Virus record (IMG/VR): IMGVR_UViG_3300048580_000268
Span: 1 to 55,359 of that record
From: a virus
DNA: 55,359 nt
Reading direction: 5' to 3' (one strand)
The notes under the pieces were generated by a model, which saw only the letters and a list, made by a program, of their open reading frames with translations, did not search any database and was not told the origin of the DNA. This document shows, piece by piece, positions 12,559 through 20,983 of this stretch. Position 1 is the stretch's first letter, and every line of letters begins with the position of its first letter. The translations under genes were made by a program, and so were the position numbers.

Positions 12559-15500
12559 TTAAGATATAAAGTCTTCGAAGTTACCGAATTTATTGATGCT
12601 CTCTTTGGCTTTGTCTACGAGCGTTATGAAATATGAATCATCAAGCTGGTAGTTTTGGTTGTCTTTTGCCACAGAAGCCTCAACCCATGAGTAATCTTTT
12701 GTTCCTGTTACGGCATAATGTTTATTGTCCTTTATTCTATAAAGCCGTCCTCCTCCTTCGACAACTGGCACAAATCGACCAGTTCGGCCAACGTGCCTCA
12801 TTTGCTCTATGATCTCACTACCTTCAAAGTCCAAATACATTACTCCTTGAGTAACGGTTTTGGCTTCACAAATATCATCAAAAGTGATCTCTTCGCCGCT
12901 GAACAACGTCTTGTAAACGTAAGGATGTTGGAACTGCGCGCCTACCGCTTCCCACTTATCACCGCTCTTAGCAATATAAACAGCGTCATTTACTAAACAG
13001 AACTTTTCGTAAGTTCCTTCATGCTCAAAATCGTATCCGTAGTCAGAGCCAAAGTCCTTGACAAACTGAATGATTTCGGGCGTTGCATTAGGGATCTTTA
13101 TTGAATCTGTTTTGATATGGGCGACGACAAAACCTTCATCTTGAACAGCGTGCTTGAGATCAATCATGAACAAAGCACCGCGTTTGGCTACGATGTTGTC
13201 TTTGTTACGGTAGTCCTTGAACGGGTTGTCGAATCTTGCGCTTGTGAGACCATAGACGATGTTAATGACAATCTTAAGAGCGTAGGACAGAGCGTCAAGC
13301 TCATCTTCAGAGCCTGAAACAAACTGTTCGAGTTTACCGTCCAGCAGAGTTTTGGCTCGATTGTAGTCCTTATGCTTAATCGCCATACGTGCTGTCTTGA
13401 GCTCACTGAATCGGTTTGTGTAAGGTCCGAACAAGTCAAGGCATTCGATAGACGTCGGATGCATACTCGCAACGTCAAGAAGTGCCACATCCGTATAGAT
13501 ACCTGGTTCAGCATAGACGTATCCTCCTTCACCAGTAACTTCACCCTTATAAAAACTCTCTTTACCATTAAATATATAACCAGGAAACTCTTCGCTGAGA
13601 TCACTGTAGACAAAAGAACTCTGTGGCTTTTTGTCGTCACCAAATATGATCTTAGCGGTATGATTCTGAGTTGTGTGGTTTACGGATAATCCAGAAAGCT
13701 CAGCAAGGATTTTTCTGGCGACGAAGTCTTGTCTGCGAGAATTGAAAACTGCTTCAGTAGCAACGACGTCGTTAACGCAATACTCTTCAACTTTTTTCCA
13801 CAAAGACTCATCCACGGGTTCATCCCATGGAATATCCAGTTCCATATGAAGAATCCCAAGTTCAATCTGGAACTTCTTTAGCCCTTGCTTTTTTGAACTG
13901 AAGTCGTAAATATCCGCGTATGACAGATTGTATGCCTCGCCAAATAAGACGTTACGCTCGTTTCCTCCATTGATGATCCTGCTACTTAAATTGTAGAGCT
14001 CTTCGTTAGAGTACCCTAAATAACGCGCGTAAAGAATATGATTGTCATAACGTCTATTGTTGAACCCCACCAATTTGTTACCAAGAAGCTCTTCGACCTC
14101 TTGCGGAGTTGGGTTAATCATTCTTGAAACGCCATCTGAGTTTTCAGACTTCCAACAGACAATAAACAGATTAGGATATACCTCTACGTCAAAGAACACT
14201 ATAGGTTTATCTTGCTCGTCGATGACCTCTGGCATCTCAGACTTACCAACAAAATCCATTTTTTGGACTAAACTGACACAATATGAAGACTGATGTGAGC
14301 TTCCTGCCGCAAAGGTTAGGATGTTTGACCGTAAATCCCGAACGTCATACGAAAGTCCTTCGTCATACGCATCTTTAAGAATCTTATGAATGAAATCTAT
14401 AGAAGGCTTTGTCCCAGGATGGATTTCCTTTTTGAGATTTCGAATAATTAATTCTCTGAGAGAACGTTCGCTTTTAATACTCTGAACGTCTAGCAACTTC
14501 TTTTCCTTTGTTGGAAGCCCATCATATAAAGGCGTAACGTTTATCTTATTACACTTAGTTAATTTTCGTCGAAGTGAAGAATTCCCAAGGAGTGTTTTAA
14601 TTTCGACTCCAACAGAATGTAGATTTGCTAGGCTTTCGACATCCCCATAATAGTTGTAATGAAGATGTAAACCATGCCCACTCTTACTAAGTTCAGCGTA
14701 GGTGACGGGCCAAGCGTTTGCTTTTTCAAGACATGCCTCTATGTTTTTTACACCGTCTTCGTCAGTAAGATCAAAATCGATCACAATATGCTCACGAGGA
14801 ACCTGAACGTAATGAAGTTTTGATGTGTCAATATCCTTCAGCGTTGTCGTGACATTTTCCCAGCGCTTCTCTGGTGTCCCGTCGTCCTTAGCATACTGAG
14901 CAGGCTGATTAGCGAATAGCTCGTCGAAGACAGAAAGCCCTTCTTCAAGCTCGATAGAATATGGACCATCGGTTTTGATAGGCATATCAGCCTTTGGAGG
15001 AGACTGGGCAAGATGTTTGAAACCTTTGTAATAACTGCGCACATCGGCTCCATCAATCTTGATTCTGTCGTGGAAGTCTTCGAAGTAGTCCTTGAGATGC
15101 TCTCGTAACTTGTATTGAGGAAGCATCTTGTCGATACCCGTCTCGCTACAGAACTCTTTGTAGAGAGTCCAAGCCCGACGCAATGTAACCCCGTCTTCAG
15201 CCTTGAAAATATCAAAGTTGGCTTCCACGAAATTATAGAAGACGTCGGTTTGGAGCATCATTTCAGTTGGGCGATATGAGCTATAATGATTTTTCCCAAG
15301 CGCAAGGTACTTCTGTAAACAAGAATATGCGATTGAACCAAGCTCAAAATCAATCTTTTCCATAAGAAAATGGTACGTATCGTGGTCAATTGTCCGTTGA
15401 GTAGGAACAACATCAATAAGACGACGAATAATACCAGACTTGGCGTCCGTGATCTTGACCGGGAGGTTTGTCCCCATAAATAAGAACGCGTTTGACTTCG

Positions 15501-16293
15501 TCTCAAAAGGCATACGGTACTTCTCATTTACCGTCATAGTCTCGTGAGCAACAATCGAGTTCAGCTTTGTGTTGTCGTAGATTCTGGAGAGGTCCCCGTC
15601 GTGCTGAATAGCGACGAGAGGGTTTGACTTGAACGCAGCGGTAGCAAAGGCGTTATTGTTACCAGCCAGCTCTCTTGCGTCGAAGACCGCCGTATATCCA
15701 TGGAATAATTTCTGGATGATATTAAGGATAGTAGACTTACCGCTTCCAGGCGGTCCGTAGAAGACAAGGAACTTCTGAATATGTTTTGAATCTCCAGAAG
15801 CAATTGCGCCGATAGCCCATTCAATCTTCTCACGCTCCTCTTCAGAATATAGAGTTCCGACAATAGTATCCCAAGCAGAGCATTCTCCTGGGTGTAATGA
15901 ATATGGAAGGCGTTTACTTACATAATCGGTTCGCTTAACTTCAGTGTTTGCGAAGGTTAAAACCTCGTCAAGATTGTGGCTGTTGTTACCACTATTCCGG
16001 ACAAACCGCTGAAACTCGTCCCACAACTTTGTTGAGTTGGATTCAAGAGAAGCTACGGTATGAATAATACCGCTTCTTTCCTGCATCTCTTTTTGGTTTT
16101 TGAAAAGGTCAGCATCAACAAGACGCTGAACATCGTAAATATCAGTAGACCAAAGACCTTTGTCCTCGTCCCAAATGGCGTAGAACGCACCACCGCGAGT
16201 CATTAGGTCTTTGGATCTACCAACCTTGAAATCAGGGCGGATCTGCAGTGTACCATCTTTTTTCTCCTTAACAATAATATTATAGAAGTCCAC
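12559..16293 (-). CDS. SF3 helicase - primase - family B DNA polymerase fusion
   Basis: One 1,244-residue chain. Helicase: Walker A GPPGSGKS (180-187), Walker B-like VAIQHDGDLS (227-236), sensor FLFMGTNLPVK (270-280) and IIRRLIDVVP (288-297), as in P4/D5 SF3 helicases. Primase-like: VIDFDLTDEDG (504-514, DxD) and SKSGHGLHLHY (536-546), as in archaeo-eukaryotic primases. Polymerase: Exo I FFDVEVYP (700-707), Exo II VGFNNRRYDN (742-751), Exo III YCVNDVVATEAV (838-849), motif A LLDVASMHPTS (938-948), motif B KIVINIVYG (1007-1015) and motif C KTDS (1061-1064) where most family members have DTDS. The start is GTG after AAAGGGGG. It should unwind, prime, copy and proofread phage DNA. The motifs are direct observations; activity of each domain is inferred. 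Confidence 0.9.
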   Translation of the reverse strand: MDFYNIIVKEKKDGTLQIRPDFKVGRSKDLMTRGGAFYAIWDEDKGLWSTDIYDVQRLVDADLFKNQKEMQERSGIIHTVASLESNSTKLWDEFQRFVRNSGNNSHNLDEVLTFANTEVKRTDYVSKRLPYSLHPGECSAWDTIVGTLYSEEEREKIEWAIGAIASGDSKHIQKFLVFYGPPGSGKSTILNIIQKLFHGYTAVFDARELAGNNNAFATAAFKSNPLVAIQHDGDLSRIYDNTKLNSIVAHETMTVNEKYRMPFETKSNAFLFMGTNLPVKITDAKSGIIRRLIDVVPTQRTIDHDTYHFLMEKIDFELGSIAYSCLQKYLALGKNHYSSYRPTEMMLQTDVFYNFVEANFDIFKAEDGVTLRRAWTLYKEFCSETGIDKMLPQYKLREHLKDYFEDFHDRIKIDGADVRSYYKGFKHLAQSPPKADMPIKTDGPYSIELEEGLSVFDELFANQPAQYAKDDGTPEKRWENVTTTLKDIDTSKLHYVQVPREHIVIDFDLTDEDGVKNIEACLEKANAWPVTYAELSKSGHGLHLHYNYYGDVESLANLHSVGVEIKTLLGNSSLRRKLTKCNKINVTPLYDGLPTKEKKLLDVQSIKSERSLRELIIRNLKKEIHPGTKPSIDFIHKILKDAYDEGLSYDVRDLRSNILTFAAGSSHQSSYCVSLVQKMDFVGKSEMPEVIDEQDKPIVFFDVEVYPNLFIVCWKSENSDGVSRMINPTPQEVEELLGNKLVGFNNRRYDNHILYARYLGYSNEELYNLSSRIINGGNERNVLFGEAYNLSYADIYDFSSKKQGLKKFQIELGILHMELDIPWDEPVDESLWKKVEEYCVNDVVATEAVFNSRRQDFVARKILAELSGLSVNHTTQNHTAKIIFGDDKKPQSSFVYSDLSEEFPGYIFNGKESFYKGEVTGEGGYVYAEPGIYTDVALLDVASMHPTSIECLDLFGPYTNRFSELKTARMAIKHKDYNRAKTLLDGKLEQFVSGSEDELDALSYALKIVINIVYGLTSARFDNPFKDYRNKDNIVAKRGALFMIDLKHAVQDEGFVVAHIKTDSIKIPNATPEIIQFVKDFGSDYGYDFEHEGTYEKFCLVNDAVYIAKSGDKWEAVGAQFQHPYVYKTLFSGEEITFDDICEAKTVTQGVMYLDFEGSEIIEQMRHVGRTGRFVPVVEGGGRLYRIKDNKHYAVTGTKDYSWVEASVAKDNQNYQLDDSYFITLVDKAKESINKFGNFEDFIS

Positions 16294-16305
16294 AGAACCC
16301 CCTTT

Positions 16306-16827
16306 CTAGAAAAACTGCTTTTCGACAAGATAAGCACAGAATTGATACCATATTTCGATATCTCTTTGATCTGTCTGTGCTCCATTCAGCGGGAACATAC
16401 CGCCTTCTCCGTTATAGCTGTAAGTCCTCCACACAAAATTACTAAGAATGTTGTCCACCTGCATTCTATTAAATCTTTCGTTGTAATATTGCGAAAGATT
16501 AAGCTCGCTCACGAACTCCCAAAACCATTCGTTAGCATTAATATCGGTTTGAAATTCCGCCCGTCTAGAAAAAGCAATCATCATTTCAAGAACGGAACAC
16601 CCCGACATAAAGCCAAAATCTGAAATTGAAATGCCTGTGTTCTGACAAAACTCACGTCTGAGCATGAGGCCGTCTTCGACCCGGTTGTCATCCCCCAAAA
16701 TTAACCAGATAAATTCTGTATCATACAACGTTTGAAGTAGATCAGAATATAACTCGGCTGGAGTATCGGACAACATCACTTTTGCGTAGAGCCAATCGAA
16801 ATATAGACTTTCTAATGGCTCGTTCAT
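16306..16827 (-). CDS. Conserved phage protein of unknown function, 173 aa
   Basis: A 173-residue helical protein: LYFDWLYAKVM, FIWLILGDDNRVEDGLMLRREF, GCSVLEMMIAFSRRAE, WFWEFVSELNLSQYYNERF, GGMFPLNGAQTDQRDIEIWYQFCAYL. I recall this pattern from many Gram-positive phages, always beside the next three genes, without a known role. It lies 12 bp before the polymerase gene and is abutted by the 266-residue gene. Confidence 0.85.
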   Translation of the reverse strand: MNEPLESLYFDWLYAKVMLSDTPAELYSDLLQTLYDTEFIWLILGDDNRVEDGLMLRREFCQNTGISISDFGFMSGCSVLEMMIAFSRRAEFQTDINANEWFWEFVSELNLSQYYNERFNRMQVDNILSNFVWRTYSYNGEGGMFPLNGAQTDQRDIEIWYQFCAYLVEKQFF

Positions 16828-16829
16828 AG

Positions 16830-17630
16830 TTAATCACCTGGTCTAAATTTAGTAATAGAGTGTTTAAGAGAAGCTCGCTCCTCTTCAGCCTCATACTCCA
16901 AACCAAGAACTTCGACTGAGTAGCTCCCTCGGTCTTTAAGAATTTCATACTCTGCTTTGAGTTTGTCGTTCCTAACATAAACCACGTTCTGATCCGATGA
17001 GCCATGGCCGAAGTTTAGAGTGCCAACTACTTCTTTGTAATTGTAAATTGGCACATCAGTCTGATCAACAAGAATATCATCACTGGCGTAGTATGTGAGC
17101 GTAGTCTGTTTGTAGTCTAACTCTTCGGCCCAGAATTCATCTTTGTTAAGAATATACGGAGAATCTTTAGTTCTCTTACTCTCTTCAGAATCCTGATCCC
17201 AATCGGCATTTACCTCGTTGAATACACTCACTACGTCTGATCCTTTATCCGATTCACTTTTAAAATACTCTTCGCGATAAAGGCGCATACCTTCTGTGAA
17301 TCCGTGCTCATTAATTAACATGTCTCGGCGTTCAATTGCATCAAAGTCTACTTTGATGTCTGCCGGGTCGTTGTTTGGCGGATCAATTACAATATCGGTT
17401 AAAGAGTCGAGTAAATCTTCTGTATGATCTTCCTCAGCAGAATCTTCGGCCCAAATAATATCTGGAAACTTAATGACGGTAGCTTCTTCATCAGGCTCAA
17501 TGATAATATCTGATCTTTTCATACGAACTAAGCCAAAACCGAGACCGAAGCCGCCGCAAAACACGGCGACCCCGATCCCGAAAGGCTTGGTGTTCGGATG
17601 ATGAATAAGTTTTTGTATTCTATCGATCAC
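16830..17630 (-). CDS. Conserved membrane-anchored phage protein, 266 aa
   Basis: A 266-residue protein with an N-terminal glycine-rich membrane segment (FGIGVAVFCGGFGLGFGLV), an acidic linker (about 40-115) and a conserved C-terminal domain (SPYILNKDEFWAE, TLTYYASDDILVD, GHGSSDQNVVYVRND, HSITKFRPGD). Start is GTG with AGGGG 6 nt upstream, overlapping the end of the 301-residue gene. It is a partner in a block seen in many phages; function unknown. The C-terminal domain is probably cytoplasmic. Confidence 0.83.
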   Translation of the reverse strand: MIDRIQKLIHHPNTKPFGIGVAVFCGGFGLGFGLVRMKRSDIIIEPDEEATVIKFPDIIWAEDSAEEDHTEDLLDSLTDIVIDPPNNDPADIKVDFDAIERRDMLINEHGFTEGMRLYREEYFKSESDKGSDVVSVFNEVNADWDQDSEESKRTKDSPYILNKDEFWAEELDYKQTTLTYYASDDILVDQTDVPIYNYKEVVGTLNFGHGSSDQNVVYVRNDKLKAEYEILKDRGSYSVEVLGLEYEAEEERASLKHSITKFRPGD

Positions 17631-18525
17631 CTCGCACCCCTATCTTGTCGTAAATGACTCCGTCGACGTTGAAGTCTAGAAGGATAGATCGCTCCCAACC
17701 GTTGACAAAATCTCGTTGATAAGCGTCAAATATCCCGAAGTCAATATAGTTGTCTCCTTCCGGGCCAAGAATCCAACCCACTACGGCGCCAGCACTAGAA
17801 TGCTCAATACCAAAATGGTCATAGATCTCATTCAAGAACACATGGCCTCTAATCTGAAGCTTGTTGTTGAAGAGGTTTTGAGCGGCTTGAACATACAGAC
17901 GATTTATCTCAGAATTCTTTTCCCAGTAAGGAGAAGCTTCGTCGAACCATCTAGCGTAAGGAGACCACCGATTAGGATCGGCAATCTTGATCACTTCTTT
18001 TGAGCCGTCTTCACGAGTGATTATTCGGTTTTCGATAGCATGATAAATATCAAGCTCTCTATCGGCACCAATTTCGCTTTTGACTCGAATGCGATACTCT
18101 TCGTACGCAGTTGAGACAGCAGCCACCGCCGCGGTAAGCGACGCATTACGACGTTTAAGAGTAACGTGCGACCCAGTAAGAGCTCCAATAGAGAGAGCTC
18201 CAACAATAATAGAGGGTCCGTACAGCTTAGCAATCTTTACCGTGTTCTTGCCGTACACATACCCTAGGTCTTTGTAGTACTCACGTTCGCTATAACTATC
18301 GTCGCTGCTGTTTAACCTACGCTCGCCCATAGCTTTAACGTCTTCGATTTCCTCCTGAAAATCGTCAACAGCATCGGGAAGACTTAGCGTTGCTCGACAA
18401 GCAAGAACAGTTCCTCCGAGAACACCGACTATACCGAAACCAAAGAACGTTTGAGGAGAGTTCTTCTTTGACTTGAGCGCTGACCTAACTATTGTTCTTG
18501 TTAATTTATTAGGAACAAACCGCAT
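17620..18525 (-). CDS. DUF6353-like membrane protein, 301 aa
   Basis: A 301-residue protein with a basic N-terminus, membrane segment 1 (FFGFGIVGVLGGTVLACRA) and segment 2 (YGPSIIVGALSIGALTGSHV), then LKRRNASLTAAVAAVSTAYEEYRIRV, the hallmark of a phage membrane family (DUF6353). The C-terminal part contains HVFLNEIYDHFGI and VVGWILGPEG. It is a paralogue of the gene at 19806-20540. Topology suggests a two-pass membrane protein with a large cytoplasmic domain. Function unknown. Confidence 0.83.
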   Translation of the reverse strand: MRFVPNKLTRTIVRSALKSKKNSPQTFFGFGIVGVLGGTVLACRATLSLPDAVDDFQEEIEDVKAMGERRLNSSDDSYSEREYYKDLGYVYGKNTVKIAKLYGPSIIVGALSIGALTGSHVTLKRRNASLTAAVAAVSTAYEEYRIRVKSEIGADRELDIYHAIENRIITREDGSKEVIKIADPNRWSPYARWFDEASPYWEKNSEINRLYVQAAQNLFNNKLQIRGHVFLNEIYDHFGIEHSSAGAVVGWILGPEGDNYIDFGIFDAYQRDFVNGWERSILLDFNVDGVIYDKIGVRGDR

Positions 18526-18543
18526 CTTTCTACCTAACTTTCT

Positions 18544-19158
18544 TTAAATGGCCTGAGCTGGCGGCAAGTTTAGTAAGAAGCCGTCACGAGTTTGCCTGAT
18601 TTCTGCAAACTGAAGATGCTCCCAACCCCATTTGTTGTCAATATAACTTCCGGGCAGCCCGACAATTGAGTTAAGATCCGCCATCGAAACAACCTGATAC
18701 AGGTCAATAATATCTTGAAGTCTCTCAAGCACAAGCTCGGCGTCACTCCGAGAATTGAAAATTATTTCCGTGTCGCTTTGCCTGGACCTGTTTGGTTGGT
18801 CTGGAAGATTTGCCCTAGGCGCGGAAGGCCGATTGATTGGGTTATTGTAGGTGACCCTCGGCCGGTACTCTGGCGTCCTAGTCCTCGAATGTGGGGAATC
18901 TCCATACACCATCTTTTCGATACCCTTTGTGGTCGCCTCGACCAACAGGTTACGAAATGCAGGAAGGAGCACCTCAGCACCAAGGTACTGCATTGCGGAA
19001 CTGAATTCCCCACCAAAGAAAACCATTTTTATGCGAGCACCAAGAGGCTTTTTACGAGAAATTACCTTACCGGATAGCTCAACTTTTTCGATTTTTTTGA
19101 CAGGCTCGATGCTTGTTTCGGCAGCTTTCTTCTTATTACTATTACCCTGATAATCCAT
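18544..19158 (-). CDS. Conserved phage protein with disordered middle, 204 aa
   Basis: A 204-residue protein: Lys-rich start (NSNKKKAAETSIEPVKKIEK), a central membrane-proximal helix (MQYLGAEVLLPAFRNLLVEA), a disordered Arg/Pro segment (about 90-130) and a C-terminal module (ELVLERLQDIIDLYQVVSMA, then KWGWEHLQFAEIR and GFLLNLPPAQAI). The end module resembles the ends of the membrane proteins of this block (compare ELGWDSDQLMELNFS in the 244-residue protein). Family known from many phages; function unknown. Confidence 0.83.
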   Translation of the reverse strand: MDYQGNSNKKKAAETSIEPVKKIEKVELSGKVISRKKPLGARIKMVFFGGEFSSAMQYLGAEVLLPAFRNLLVEATTKGIEKMVYGDSPHSRTRTPEYRPRVTYNNPINRPSAPRANLPDQPNRSRQSDTEIIFNSRSDAELVLERLQDIIDLYQVVSMADLNSIVGLPGSYIDNKWGWEHLQFAEIRQTRDGFLLNLPPAQAI

Positions 19159-19603
19159 TTGGGTCCTTGATAATGTTTTGAGGAATGAGGCTAGACGGAA
19201 TTGGCGGAGGCCCGGTAGGCTTGTCCTGATCAGCCTTTTCTACCAAATCAGAAGGGACAATACCGTTGATAAACGCTGCGGCAGAGTTGTCGTCTGTGGA
19301 CAACTCCATGTAAAGGGAAATATACGCGGCACTGTGAACAAACTCCTCACGAAGTTGATCACTCTTCATGAAAAACTTTCCATCTTCAGACTTAACACCA
19401 TAAGAAAGAAGAATAAGACGCTTAAATTCCTCGACAAGTCGCTTGTTGTCACCGGTCTCAATAATGCGCTGCATGGTAGCAGTGAAGCCGCCGTCCATGT
19501 TCACTTCCAACTCGACTAACTCAGGCTTGGAGAGGTTGAAGTAGAAAGTTTCAGTAATGGTATTACCATTAAAATCTTCGTAGGTAATTGGGCGCTTAAG
19601 CAT
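19142..19603 (-). CDS. Conserved phage protein, 153 aa
   Basis: A 153-residue acidic protein starting MLKRPITYEDFNGNTITETF, with FYFNLSKPELVELEV, RLILLSYGVKSEDGKFFMKS and a C-terminal AAAFINGIVPSDL. The pattern is widespread in Gram-positive phages and reminds me of tail-assembly-chaperone-like proteins, but it lies far from the tail genes here, so I leave the role open. Start at 19603 overlaps the end of the upstream gene by 8 nt. Confidence 0.8.
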   Translation of the reverse strand: MLKRPITYEDFNGNTITETFYFNLSKPELVELEVNMDGGFTATMQRIIETGDNKRLVEEFKRLILLSYGVKSEDGKFFMKSDQLREEFVHSAAYISLYMELSTDDNSAAAFINGIVPSDLVEKADQDKPTGPPPIPSSLIPQNIIKDPNGLSG

Positions 19604-19787
19604 TGTTACTCTTATCCTTTTCTGGTTTATCGTCGAGATCGAAATGGGTGTTGTAGGCCACCTCAATCAGCTTGGCTGCGACCCAACCACCAAGACTCGT
19701 AAGCAAAAGCTTAGCTACCTGATGAAACATTGGGTCTGTATCTTCTTTGTAAATATCAAATTCTAGTAGCTTTTTTGACTTGCTCAT
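19596..19787 (-). CDS. Small membrane-associated protein, 63 aa
   Basis: A 63-residue protein (MSKSKKLLEFDIYKEDTDPM...) with one moderately hydrophobic helix (VAKLLLTSLGGWVAAKLIEV) and a charged tail (DLDDKPEKDKSNNA). GGAGG lies 4 nt before the ATG. It is part of the membrane-protein block. No family recognised. Confidence 0.75.
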   Translation of the reverse strand: MSKSKKLLEFDIYKEDTDPMFHQVAKLLLTSLGGWVAAKLIEVAYNTHFDLDDKPEKDKSNNA

Positions 19788-19805
19788 TATTCCTCCGTTT
19801 GTGTT

Positions 19806-20540
19806 TTAGATAGGCTTGACGTAATTGTAGTTAAAAGCCAGGCAAGGTCGTCCATCCTCCGAAAGGACTGTCGAAAAGTTTAGTTCCATGAGCTGATCAG
19901 AATCCCATCCCAATTCGCTCGAAAGCGAAGTGTTAGGAAGGTTAATAAGGTCATAGAACTCATCTAAAGTCACATACAGCTCGTTCATTACTTTTGAGTT
20001 TATGTCGTTCTGAGCTTTTCGTAGAGTTTCCATATCTGACATGAAATATCGACGCGTGTAAAGCTCACAGCACATTACTTCACCCCGACCAGAGAGTACG
20101 ACCATGTCTGGTGATTTGTTGGAAACCACGTCCCGAGCAATATCGTCTTTGATTATTTGCTCTTTGTGCTTTCCGATTTCTTCAACTACCTTTGTTCGGT
20201 ATTCAGAAAATGCTCTTTCCGTAACAGTGTATGCGCTAATCGCCGCAGCGGTTCTCTGAGCACCAAGCTTACTACCGTAGGCAATGGCCCCGATTGTAAC
20301 CGCGCATGTAGTTATCGGTGGAATATAGAATTTCCAAACAAGATTTGCGTTTTCTTTAAGTTTAGTCGTTTTGTCTTCGGCGGTGCTACCTACTTGATCA
20401 ATAGTGCGAGCCGCTTTGAACGAGGCAGTTGCTGTCAAATATGCAGTTGTTACAACGCCAAAAATACTTAATCCGGTCAGTATTGGGCCTGTGTTTTTGT
20501 TGAGGAGTTTTGATGTATGACGAATGTAATTTTGAATCAT
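19806..20540 (-). CDS. DUF6353-like membrane protein, 244 aa
   Basis: A 244-residue protein with two membrane segments (ILTGLSIFGVVTTAYLTATA; FYIPPITTCAVTIGAIAYGS) then LGAQRTAAAISAYTVTERAF, which matches the family hallmark of its paralogue at 17620-18525. The C-terminal region has LYVTLDEFYDLINLPNTSLS and ELGWDSDQL. Its ATG overlaps the stop of the 38-residue gene, which sets the start; a longer frame would overlap that gene. Function unknown. Confidence 0.83.
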   Translation of the reverse strand: MIQNYIRHTSKLLNKNTGPILTGLSIFGVVTTAYLTATASFKAARTIDQVGSTAEDKTTKLKENANLVWKFYIPPITTCAVTIGAIAYGSKLGAQRTAAAISAYTVTERAFSEYRTKVVEEIGKHKEQIIKDDIARDVVSNKSPDMVVLSGRGEVMCCELYTRRYFMSDMETLRKAQNDINSKVMNELYVTLDEFYDLINLPNTSLSSELGWDSDQLMELNFSTVLSEDGRPCLAFNYNYVKPI

Positions 20541-20653
20541 CGACGGCGCATCTCCCTGACAAAAATCCAGATGAGCCAAAGCCCTCCGGTAATTAGAGTC
20601 AGAAGGATATCCATCACAAAACTTAAACAACCGTAGTTGTTGTTATTACTCAT
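20537..20653 (-). CDS. Small membrane protein, 38 aa
   Basis: A 38-residue protein (MSNNNNYGCLSFVMDILLTL...) with one membrane helix ending GGLWLIWIFVREMRRR, a pattern I recall from very small conserved phage membrane proteins. AGGAGAAG lies 8 nt before this ATG; an in-frame ATG 15 codons upstream is poorly spaced. Its TGA stop overlaps the next ATG, indicating coupled translation. First gene of the membrane block. Confidence 0.75.
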   Translation of the reverse strand: MSNNNNYGCLSFVMDILLTLITGGLWLIWIFVREMRRR

Positions 20654-20699
20654 GATGTATGCTTCTCCTATTGGTTGATAAATAGTTACGTGTTTCATT

Positions 20700-20815
20700 A
20701 CCCCTCCTCTAAATTAAAAAAATAAAAAAGAAGCATTTATGGAGGAGCTCGCCCTGGTTGGGAGAGCCCCTCCAACTGTTCCTTTTGGTAAGTTGTAATT
20801 TGGAAAAGCTTACGC
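20700..20815 (-). ncRNA. Short leader or small RNA with terminator-like hairpin
   Basis: A transcript from the promoter copy at 20821-20849 would contain no good reading frame. It would soon form a 10-bp hairpin (GGAGGGGCTC with GAGCTCCTCC) and then a run of T-rich sequence (CTTCTTTTTTATTTTTTT). This could be a small RNA, or an attenuator in front of the membrane block that follows. The rest of 20654-20983 holds a terminator (20916-20965) and no gene that I can see. Confidence 0.5.
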
Positions 20816-20820
20816 TCTCC

Positions 20821-20849
20821 ATTATAGGACCTGTAATTCTTGCGGATGG
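20821..20849 (-). promoter_or_regulatory. Cassette-type promoter 11
   Basis: TATAAT preceded by TTACAGGTCC, the conserved core. The -35 position (CCATCC) is weak. A further decayed look-alike (TTTTTACAACG followed by ATTTTTAT) lies about 80 bp upstream. Confidence 0.65.
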
Positions 20850-20915
20850 CCAATTTGAAACCGTTTGCCCAAAAATCCCCCCCGGGGAAAAAATAAAAAT
20901 CGTTGTAAAAATGAG

Positions 20916-20965
20916 AAACACAGAAGCCGTGCAAGACTGTTAAGTCTCACACAGCTTCTGTGTTT
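20916..20965 (-). terminator. Rho-independent terminator
   Basis: AAACACAGAAGC and GCTTCTGTGTTT pair in a 12-bp stem with a structured loop, then T-rich sequence on the minus strand. It follows the 96-residue cassette gene. Confidence 0.88.
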
Positions 20966-20983
20966 TTACCTCCGTAGTAGGGT

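Noticed and set aside
20709-20934. Minus-strand frames of 65 and 70 residues in the intergenic region
   Set aside because: They overlap the promoter core, the hairpin and the T-rich tail, have no ribosome binding site and show low-complexity composition.
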